From positions 1 through 5,390 of the forward strand of contig CAZRDB010000262.1 of the NCBI GenBank assembly GCA_964598695.1: DNA of 5,390 nucleotides, written 5' to 3'. The notes below the pieces were generated by a model. That model was not told where the DNA came from. It saw only the letters and a list, made by a program, of their open reading frames with translations, and did not search any database. Position numbers and translations under genes: made by a program. The stretch is from CAZRDB01 sp964598695 (GTDB lineage Bacteria; Armatimonadota; Zipacnadia; UBA1398). Positions 1 to 5,247 of the stretch are shown piece after piece; position 1 is the first letter of the stretch; every line of letters begins with the position of its first letter.

Positions 1-91
1 CCCGCGGAAGCAGTTGGCGCCATCGCGCCGGGTGCCGCTCAGGCGCGCTGAACGCGTGCAGGTCAGACGCGCGTCGGCGGGGAACCTCCAT

Positions 92-125
92 ACAGTTGCA
101 GTCGCAACTGTTGCGTGGATCAAAT
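92..125 (+). promoter_or_regulatory. Putative repressor operator overlapping a promoter-like element upstream of the ABC exporter gene
   Basis: Bases 92-99 (acagttgc) and 104-111 (gcaactgt) form a perfect 8 bp inverted repeat around a 4 bp spacer. A third half-site GTTGC follows at 110-114, so GTTGC half-sites occur at 95-99 (forward), 104-108 (reverse) and 110-114 (forward). TTGCAG at 97-102 and TCAAAT at 120-125 are 17 bp apart, a usual -35/-10 spacing, although each matches the sigma-70 consensus only partly (3/6 and 4/6). Dyads of this size are typical operators for dimeric MarR- or TetR-type repressors, which often control drug exporters. No such regulator gene is visible here, so the regulator family is inference. 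Confidence 0.4.
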
Positions 126-174
126 GTCCGACGATGCTGGCGGCGCCCGGTTGGCGTCGTGGCTCCGGGGCCGG

Positions 175-180
175 AAGGAG
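175..180 (+). promoter_or_regulatory. Shine-Dalgarno site that sets the GTG start of the ABC exporter
   Basis: AAGGAG lies 7 nt before the GTG at 188. It decides the start. The in-frame TTG at 14 has no such site, and the ATG at 200 would be 19 nt away, too far. Base use agrees: in the 58 in-frame codons before 188, 19 end in A or T, against 4 of the 58 codons from 188 on. Confidence 0.7.
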
Positions 181-187
181 AGCTGCC

Positions 188-2101
188 GTGCGCGGTTTCA
201 TGGGTCCGGAGCGGAGCATCGGCGGGCTGCCCCGCACCTTCGGCCTCCAACGGCAGGAGACGGAAGGGCCGAAGCCGGTCCGCAAGTGGACCCGCAAGGA
301 CTACGCCCGCCTGCTGTGCTACCTCAAGCCCTACACGTGGCGCTGGATCGTGATCTTCGCCTGCGTCGCCACGAGCGCGGGTCTGGCGGTCGTGCCGCCC
401 CTGCTCGTGCGGGGGATCCTCGATGAGGCGATCCCGCACGCCAACCACGAGCTGCTGTACGCCCTGGTCGGCGCGATCGTCGGGCTGACGATCGTCACCG
501 GCCTGATCGGGGTGCTCCAGACCTCGGCCACCGCCCAGGTCGGCCAGTCGATCATGTTCGACCTGCGAACGCAGCTCTACCGCCAGCTCCAGCGGATGTC
601 GCTCCACTTCTACACCACGAACCGCAGCGGCGAGATCGTCTCGCGGATCAGCAACGACGCGGGCGCGCTGCAGGGCTTCGCGACGGGCACGGTGATCGAG
701 AGCGTCCGCAACCTGCTCGGCGTGATCGCGACCGTGGTGACGATGCTGCTGATGAACTGGCAGCTCTCCCTGCTCGCGTTCGCGCTGGTGCCCGTGTTCA
801 TCCTCCCGACGCGCTTCGTCGGCAGGATCCGCCGCCGGCTCTCAGGCAGGACCCAGGAGTCGCAGGCGGCGCTCCAGGCGTTCATGCAGGAGCGGCTGAA
901 CGTCTCGGGCGCGCTCCTCACCAAGACCTTCGGCCAGGCCGATCCCGATGCCGAGACCTTCGAGGCGCGCGCCGCGGAGATCCGCGAGCTGAACGTCAAG
1001 CAGACGATGGTCGGTCGCTGGCTGTTCATGGTGCTCAGTACGATCAGTGTCGCGGGGCCGGCGATGATCTACCTCTACGGCGGCTCGCTCGTGATGGGCA
1101 GCGTGATCTCGATCGGCACGCTGATCGCCTTCAACGCCTACCTCACGAACCTCTACCGGCCGATGGCCCAGCTCTCGAACATCTACGTCGATTTCCAGGG
1201 CGGCCTCGCCGTCTGTGAGCGGATCTTCGAGTATCTCGACCTGACGCCCGAGGTCGAGGACCGGCCGGATGCGCGTCCGCTGCCCCGGACCGAGGGCCAT
1301 ATTCGGTTCGAGGGCGTGCGGTTCGCCTACCCCAAGGCGAGCAACGGCAACGGCCGCGACCCGGGCGATGAGGACCCGGTCGAGCCGCGGCCCGCGCTCG
1401 AGGATGTCTCGTTCGAGATCCTCCCCGGCCAGCGGGCGGCGCTGGTCGGTCCGAGCGGCGCGGGCAAGACGACGATCACGTATCTCCTGCCCCGGTTCTT
1501 CGACCCGGCCGAGGGGACGATCCGGCTCGACGGGATCGACGTCCGCGATCTGAGGCAGGACGACCTCCGGGCCCACATCGGCGTCGTGATGCAGGACACC
1601 TTCCTGTTCCACGCCAGCGTGCGGGAGAACCTGCTGTACGCGCGGCCCGGGGCCACCGAGGAGGAGATCGTCGCGGCGACGCGGGCGGCGAACATCCACG
1701 AGTTCATCGAGTGCCTCCCGGAGGGCTACGAGACCGTCGTCGGGGAGCGGGGCTTCCGGCTCTCGGGCGGCGAGAAGCAGCGGCTGTCGATCGCCCGCGC
1801 CCTGCTCAAGAACCCCCGGATCCTGGTGCTCGACGAGGCGACGAGCAACCTCGACGCCACCTCGGAGCACCTCGTCCAGCAGGCGCTCACCAAGCTGCTC
1901 GAGGGGCGGACCGCGCTGATCATCGCCCACCGCCTCTCGACGATCCTCCACACCGACACCATCCTCGTCCTCGATCGCGGCAGACTGGTCGAGAGCGGAC
2001 CGCACCCGGAGCTGCTCGCCCGCGGCGGTCTCTATGCGACTCTCTACCTGACGCAGTTCGCCCGGGTGGTCGGCCGGGCGGGCGAGCCGGCGGCCCTGTA
2101 G
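188..2101 (+). CDS. ABC-B type half-transporter (permease fused to ATPase), MsbA/BmrA-like exporter
   Basis: This is a 637-residue inner-membrane exporter subunit with the permease followed by the ATPase, the usual order and near the usual length (about 580-620) for homodimeric multidrug or lipid exporters. Hydrophobic helices are seen at about residues 53-74, 89-112, 174-190, 193-208, 278-303 and 308-326. The ATPase has the A-loop Tyr381, Walker A GPSGAGKT 421-428, Q-loop Gln469, signature LSGGEKQR 525-532, Walker B ending Asp549-Glu550, D-loop SNLD 553-556 and H-loop His581. Every catalytic residue is canonical, so a homodimer should be active. A second half-transporter could still lie upstream of the window. 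The substrate cannot be read from the sequence. One oddity is a Gly/Asn/acidic insertion of roughly a dozen residues just after the A-loop (about 383-402). GTG 188 is chosen for its Shine-Dalgarno site. An operator-like dyad upstream suggests repressor control. Confidence 0.95.
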   Translation: MRGFMGPERSIGGLPRTFGLQRQETEGPKPVRKWTRKDYARLLCYLKPYTWRWIVIFACVATSAGLAVVPPLLVRGILDEAIPHANHELLYALVGAIVGLTIVTGLIGVLQTSATAQVGQSIMFDLRTQLYRQLQRMSLHFYTTNRSGEIVSRISNDAGALQGFATGTVIESVRNLLGVIATVVTMLLMNWQLSLLAFALVPVFILPTRFVGRIRRRLSGRTQESQAALQAFMQERLNVSGALLTKTFGQADPDAETFEARAAEIRELNVKQTMVGRWLFMVLSTISVAGPAMIYLYGGSLVMGSVISIGTLIAFNAYLTNLYRPMAQLSNIYVDFQGGLAVCERIFEYLDLTPEVEDRPDARPLPRTEGHIRFEGVRFAYPKASNGNGRDPGDEDPVEPRPALEDVSFEILPGQRAALVGPSGAGKTTITYLLPRFFDPAEGTIRLDGIDVRDLRQDDLRAHIGVVMQDTFLFHASVRENLLYARPGATEEEIVAATRAANIHEFIECLPEGYETVVGERGFRLSGGEKQRLSIARALLKNPRILVLDEATSNLDATSEHLVQQALTKLLEGRTALIIAHRLSTILHTDTILVLDRGRLVESGPHPELLARGGLYATLYLTQFARVVGRAGEPAAL

Positions 2102-2135
2102 CGCCCCACGGCAGGAGCCCCGACCCTCCGTCGCG

Positions 2136-2176
2136 AACCACAGGGGACGCGCGTGGTTACCCCGCGGCGCGTCCCC
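2136..2176 (+). other. GC-rich hairpin, possible H-type pseudoknot, between the exporter and the propeller gene
   Basis: GGGGACGCGC at 2143-2152 and GCGCGTCCCC at 2167-2176 are perfectly complementary (10 bp stem, 14 nt loop). AACCAC at 2136-2141 also pairs with GTGGTT at 2153-2158, which lies inside that loop, so both stems together would be an H-type pseudoknot. The stem starts 42 nt after the exporter stop and ends 36 nt before the next start. There is no U-tract, so it is not a canonical intrinsic terminator. It could be a U-less terminator, an mRNA end-protecting structure or a cis-regulatory element. Confidence 0.4.
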
Positions 2177-2212
2177 AACCGGACCACGCCCCCGGAGGAA
2201 GCGAGGCACTCC

Positions 2213-3475
2213 ATGCTGACCCGTACCCCGCGCACCGCGCTGCTGGCCCTCGCCGTGGCGGCCCTACTCGCGCCCGCGGCGCTCGCCGCGGCGCCCGAGG
2301 GCGTCGACGCGGTCGAGGCCGTGGCCGTGAGCCCCGGCGCGCCGACGGTCTTCGTCGGGGAGACGCTGCAGTTCCGCGCCGCGATCACGGACGCGGACGG
2401 CAAGGACCTGGAACTCGCGCCCGAGTGGTCCGTAGAGGGGGAGATCGGCACGATCGACGCGAGCGGGCTTTTCACCGCCGGGCCCAAGCGTGCGTCGGGC
2501 GCCGTGACGGCCACGCTCGGGGCGAAGAGCGACACGGTCGAAGTCTCCGTCGTCCCCTACGGCTACGGCGCCTGCCATGCCGACGGACGGATCGCGTACA
2601 GCGTGCAGGATGGCGGCGACAGCGAGTACGACGCGCTCGTCATGGCCGAGGACGGTTCCGGGCCTGTGATCCTGACACCGAACGCCGGCGACGAGGCCGC
2701 GGAGGACGAGCGCGACCTCGACAACGGCCGGCACCCGTGCTGGAGCCCCGACGGGACCCTGATCGTCTTCGAGACCGAGACCCGTGGCGGGATGCAGCGC
2801 ATCGCCGTGGTCGCTCCGGATGGCTCGGGCGGCCGGGTCCTCCTCCATTCCGAGACGACCGCCTACTACCGCCCCACTTTCTCGACCGACGGCACGCGGA
2901 TCCTCTTCGATGCAAGGCCCGTCGTCGACGAGACCCAGCGCGGCCCGGGCGACATCTGCCTCATGAACGCGGACGGCGCCGGGATCACCCGGCTCACCAC
3001 CGACCCGGCGGACGAGCGCGACGCCTGCTGGTCGCCCGACGGAACGCGGATCGCCTACGTGAAGGGTCACCCGACCGACGAGGGGGAGATCAGCGAGATC
3101 TGGCTGATGGACGCGGATGGCTCCAACCAGGAGCGGCTCTCGCCGCGCGGGGATCTCTCCTACGCCCACCCCGCCTGGTCGCCCGATGGGGCCGCGATCG
3201 CCTGCACGCTGCGGGAGCCCGGCCGCAACGGCGACATCGCCCTGATCCCTCTCGCGGGCGGGACGCCCTCGAACCTGACGGCCAGCCCGGAGAGCGACGA
3301 CTACGGTCCGGCCTGGAGCTGGGACGGCGCCCGGCTGCTCTACGCCACGACCGACGCGCCCGGTCTCGTGCGCGAGATCTGGCGGATCGAGCCCACGGCG
3401 GGCTCGACACCGGAGCCGGTCACCGGCCGCTCCGAGGTGGGCAACTACCTCCGCTGGTTCGAGTACTCCTACTAG
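2213..3475 (+). CDS. Exported Big-domain / TolB-like (PD40) beta-propeller protein
   Basis: This is a 420-residue protein. Residues 1-25 are a signal peptide: Arg at positions 4 and 7, a Leu/Ala core, then ALA followed by AAP as the likely signal peptidase I site. Residues about 34-115 resemble a bacterial Ig-like (Big_2-like) domain, with a VSP opening, a VGETLQF stretch, and a W then IDASGLFTAG pattern. From about 121 to the end are PD40 propeller repeats. Clear motifs start at 176 (CWSPDG), 223 (FSTDG), 272 (CWSPDG), 321 (AWSPDG) and 367 (AWSWDG), spaced 46-49 residues. A degenerate one at 121 makes six blades, with the closing strand probably the C-terminal WFEYSY. Such propellers usually bind proteins or glycans. 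It is not TolB itself: the TolB N-terminal domain is absent and no tol-pal genes are nearby. ATG 2213 is chosen because the signal peptide begins there, with purine-rich GGAGGAA and GAGG upstream. The ligand is unknown. Confidence 0.9.
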   Translation: MLTRTPRTALLALAVAALLAPAALAAAPEGVDAVEAVAVSPGAPTVFVGETLQFRAAITDADGKDLELAPEWSVEGEIGTIDASGLFTAGPKRASGAVTATLGAKSDTVEVSVVPYGYGACHADGRIAYSVQDGGDSEYDALVMAEDGSGPVILTPNAGDEAAEDERDLDNGRHPCWSPDGTLIVFETETRGGMQRIAVVAPDGSGGRVLLHSETTAYYRPTFSTDGTRILFDARPVVDETQRGPGDICLMNADGAGITRLTTDPADERDACWSPDGTRIAYVKGHPTDEGEISEIWLMDADGSNQERLSPRGDLSYAHPAWSPDGAAIACTLREPGRNGDIALIPLAGGTPSNLTASPESDDYGPAWSWDGARLLYATTDAPGLVREIWRIEPTAGSTPEPVTGRSEVGNYLRWFEYSY

Positions 3476-3595
3476 CCGAGCCGGCCGCGAGTCGGACCGC
3501 GCGGAAGGGGCTCTCCTCACTCTCCCGAACATAGCGGGCGAGAGAGGGGGCTGCCGTGTTGCGGCGCGCTGACTGTCGACTCCCTCGAGGGAGCT

Positions 3596-3711
3596 GGCCT
3601 CCCGCGCCCTGCCCCGCCCCACCCCGTCGCGATCCCGTAACCCCCGCGCAACCGAACCGTAACACCATACGAGGCAGGGAGGCCCGATGATGGAGTGGGC
3701 CTCCCGCGCCC
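3596..3711 (+). repeat. Pair of 14 bp direct repeats in the PhoH leader
   Basis: ggcctcccgcgccc occurs exactly at 3596-3609 and 3698-3711, 102 bp apart. A degenerate third copy, ggcctctcgcgaccc, is at 3781-3795. The first half of each exact copy is complementary to GGGAGGCC at 3677-3684, so the two copies can compete for one partner. Confidence 0.6.
3677..3705 (+). other. Perfect 9 bp GC hairpin masking a Shine-Dalgarno-like site in the PhoH leader
   Basis: GGGAGGCCC (3677-3685) and GGGCCTCCC (3697-3705) are perfectly complementary around an 11 nt loop, gatgatggagt. The 5' arm is itself a strong Shine-Dalgarno-like sequence and the loop contains ATGATG, so the stem would hide that initiation site. 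No U-tract follows, so it is not a canonical terminator. It may equally act as a U-less terminator for transcripts entering from the propeller gene. Confidence 0.5.
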
Positions 3712-3809
3712 CCGGCGTGCCCCGGCGGAACCCCGCGGGGCGCCGCCCGTCGTGTACGCGTGAGCAACTCGGCACCGGTAGGCCTCTCGCGACCCAATCG
3801 ACTGACGCC

Positions 3810-3816
3810 AAGGGAG
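3810..3816 (+). promoter_or_regulatory. Ribosome binding site of the PhoH gene
   Basis: AAGGGAG ends 10 nt before the ATG at 3827, a slightly long but workable spacing. Its GGGAG core is complementary to the CTCCC blocks at 3580-3584, 3599-3603 and 3701-3705, so it could be masked by leader RNA. Confidence 0.6.
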
Positions 3817-3826
3817 CTGCTGCGAC

Positions 3827-5161
3827 ATGCCTTCGCCCCGATCCAGGAAGCTGTTCGTCCTGGACACCTCCGGCCTCATCCACGACCCCGAGGCCCTCCG
3901 GAGCTTCGAAGAGCACGACATCGTCCTCCCGTACATCGCCCTCCACGAGTTGGCCGGCCTCCTGAAGGCCCCGAACGGCCGCGGCGCCGCGGCGCTGGGC
4001 GTTCTGCGCCAGCTCGAGAGCCTTCGCGCGAAGAGCCCCGACCTGCGCAACGCGCCGCTCGGCGAGAGCCTGGGCGCCCTGACCGTCGACACCCCCGACG
4101 ATCCGCCGCTCACCGACGACCCGCCGCGGGGTCTGCGCGACGACATGGTGATCCGCTGCGCGCAACACCTCGGCCAGGCCCACCGCACCGTCGTGCTCGT
4201 CTCGAAGGACATGGGGCTGCGGGTGAAGGCGGCGGCGCGCGGCGTGCAAGTCGACGACTACCTCCGCACCCGGGTGAAGGACTGGGAGAAGCGCTACACC
4301 GGCCTCCACGCCGAGACGATCGTGCTGCCCGCCGAGGCCGGGGAGGTCCTCCACGCCGACGTGGTCGACGCGCCCGAGGGCCTGCTCGAGAACGAGTTCT
4401 GCTACGTCGCGCTCGAGGGGCACGAGACGGTGGCGCCGCTGCTGTGCCGCGCCAGAGGGGGACGTCTCCACCTCGTGCCCCAGAAGTTCCGCAGTGTGCG
4501 GGGGATCCGGCCGCGCGACGACTACCAGCGCATGGCCCTCGATGTGCTGCTCGACCAAGACGTGAAGTGCGTCGCGCTCCTGGGGGTCGCCGGTGGCGGC
4601 AAGACGCTGCTCGCGCTCGCCGCCGGGCTCGAATACGTCGACAGCGAGGAGCACGAGAGCATCCTCGCGATCAAGCCCGTCGTCCCGGTCGGCATGCGCG
4701 ACATCGGCTACCTGCGGGGCGACAAGGACGACAAGCTGCAGTCGTGGCTGATGCCGGTCTTCGACAACCTCCGGGTGCTGCAGATGCACAGCCGGGCCGG
4801 GCTCGACCCCGAGATGCTCCGGCAGACGGGCAGGCTGCAGCTCGAGTCGCTCACCTACCTGCGAGGCCGCACGCTCCACGGCTACTGGGTGATCCTCGAC
4901 GAGATGCAGAACACGACGCGGCTCGAGACCGTCACGGCGCTCTCCCGAATGGGCGAGAAGACCAAGTGCGTGTTGCTCGCCGACCTCACCCAGATCGACA
5001 ACCCCTACGTCGACGAGCAGTCCTGCGGCGCGGCCGCGGCCGTCGAGGCGCTCAAGGGCTCGTCGATGTTCGCGGCCGTCCCGCTGAGCGTCTCGCAGCG
5101 CTCGCCGTTCGCGCAACTCGTCGCCGAGCGGATGCCGCACGCCGCGGCACGGGGGGCGTAG
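3827..5161 (+). CDS. phoH: PIN-PhoH fusion protein (PhoH2/YlaK type): PIN RNase domain plus PhoH ATPase
   Basis: This 444-residue protein has the full PhoH2/YlaK layout. The PIN nuclease domain covers about residues 8-150, with likely metal ligands Asp13 (in LDTS), Glu41 (HELAG), Asp105/106 and Asp128 (VSKD). A beta-rich linker follows, then an adenine-contact-like stretch GIRPRDDYQ at 226-234. The PhoH P-loop ATPase has Walker A GVAGGGKT 253-260, the family motif VVPVGxRDIGYL around 285-296, Walker B VILDEMQN 355-362 (Asp358, Glu359) and the ADLTQIDNPY segment 385-394. In mycobacterial PhoH2 these two domains couple RNA unwinding to sequence-specific RNA cleavage; a similar cytoplasmic RNA role is inferred here. 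It differs from typical members by an extra residue (Met290), Ala385 where Gly usually precedes the Asp, and SQRS (423-426) where GERS is usual. Of the first 60 codons, 56 end in G or C. It stands alone after a structured leader. No PhoAT-like antitoxin gene is convincing upstream. Confidence 0.95.
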   Translation: MPSPRSRKLFVLDTSGLIHDPEALRSFEEHDIVLPYIALHELAGLLKAPNGRGAAALGVLRQLESLRAKSPDLRNAPLGESLGALTVDTPDDPPLTDDPPRGLRDDMVIRCAQHLGQAHRTVVLVSKDMGLRVKAAARGVQVDDYLRTRVKDWEKRYTGLHAETIVLPAEAGEVLHADVVDAPEGLLENEFCYVALEGHETVAPLLCRARGGRLHLVPQKFRSVRGIRPRDDYQRMALDVLLDQDVKCVALLGVAGGGKTLLALAAGLEYVDSEEHESILAIKPVVPVGMRDIGYLRGDKDDKLQSWLMPVFDNLRVLQMHSRAGLDPEMLRQTGRLQLESLTYLRGRTLHGYWVILDEMQNTTRLETVTALSRMGEKTKCVLLADLTQIDNPYVDEQSCGAAAAVEALKGSSMFAAVPLSVSQRSPFAQLVAERMPHAAARGA

Positions 5162-5201
5162 GCGCCCTCCCGGGCGACAGGAGACCGCCGCGATCGGGAG
5201 A

Positions 5202-5238
5202 ACCCTCCCCCGCTGCCCCACGGGCACGCGGAGAGGGT
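5202..5238 (+). other. Hairpin burying the ribosome binding site of the downstream secreted-protein gene
   Basis: ACCCTC (5202-5207) pairs with GAGGGT (5233-5238), CCGC (5210-5213) with GCGG (5228-5231), and TGCCC (5214-5218) with GGGCA (5222-5226), closing a CAC loop. That is 15 base pairs with one small internal loop and one bulge. The 3' arm contains GAGAGGG, the only Shine-Dalgarno-like site before ATG 5248. An alternative stem, GGGAG 5196-5200 with CTCCC 5205-5209, would open it. No U-tract follows, so a terminator for the PhoH gene is possible but not canonical. Confidence 0.45.
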
Positions 5239-5247
5239 GTATCCCTG

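Larger units (their letters stand above)
3476..3826 (+). promoter_or_regulatory. 351 bp gene-free leader of the PhoH gene with alternating complementary blocks
   Basis: I find no convincing gene in this gap. It holds alternating CTCCC and GGGAG blocks: A CTCCC 3580-3584, B GAGGGAG 3587-3593, C GGCCTCCC 3596-3603, D GGGAGGCC 3677-3684 and E GGCCTCCC 3698-3705. The PhoH Shine-Dalgarno region contributes one more GGGAG (3812-3816). B can pair with A or C, and D with C or E, which is the geometry of attenuators and riboswitches. A and B also form a perfect 14 bp palindrome (3580-3593). The promoter probably lies here too, perhaps in the less GC-rich stretch around 3635-3672, but no clear -10/-35 pair is visible. 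No known riboswitch consensus was recognised. Confidence 0.35.

Noticed and set aside
1..51. Possible C-terminal tail of an upstream + strand gene (16 codons in frame 1 ending at TGA 49-51)
   Set aside because: Too short to judge. Five of its 16 codons end in A/T, below the level of true genes here, and no motif is recognisable.
1..91. Possible divergent gene on the - strand starting at ATG 91 (or 23) and leaving the window
   Set aside because: The frame from 91 is open for 30 codons, but neither start has a Shine-Dalgarno site and the peptide resembles nothing I know. A divergent regulator remains possible and needs upstream sequence.
14..187. TTG-initiated N-terminal extension of the ABC exporter
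   Set aside because: It has no ribosome site. Nineteen of its 58 codons end in A/T against 4 of 58 after position 188. It would also run through the operator-like dyad. The GTG at 188 has an ideal AAGGAG.
842..2209. Long - strand frame opposite the ABC exporter
   Set aside because: It is a low-complexity mirror of a fully conserved ABC protein, with no domain signal.
2213..3475. Assignment of the propeller protein as TolB of the Tol-Pal system
   Set aside because: The TolB N-terminal domain is missing, a Big-like domain takes its place, and no tolQRA or pal genes are adjacent.
1711..3534. 607-codon + strand frame overlapping the end of the exporter and all of the propeller gene
   Set aside because: It is an out-of-phase shadow, mostly Arg/Ala/Pro/Gly, crossing two genes with strong family evidence in another frame.
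3520..3544. Hairpin CCCG / CGGG with flanking CTCTC / GAGAG after the propeller gene as an intrinsic terminator
   Set aside because: The stem needs bulges and is not followed by a U-tract. It is too weak to call a terminator.
3731..3740. CCCCGCGGGG palindrome in the PhoH leader
   Set aside because: A short, purely G/C palindrome is expected at this base composition. It could join an alternative stem with 3706-3712, but there is nothing specific to support that.
5163..5176. CGCCC / GGGCG mini-hairpin right after the PhoH stop codon as a terminator
   Set aside because: Only 5 bp with a 4 nt loop and no U-tract. Such stems arise by chance in GC-rich DNA.
2264..5227. Very long - strand frame (987 codons) opposite the propeller and PhoH genes
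   Set aside because: Antisense frames stay open easily in GC-rich genes. Its product is an Arg/Gly/Val-rich mirror with no motifs, and the + strand genes have clear domains and ribosome sites.
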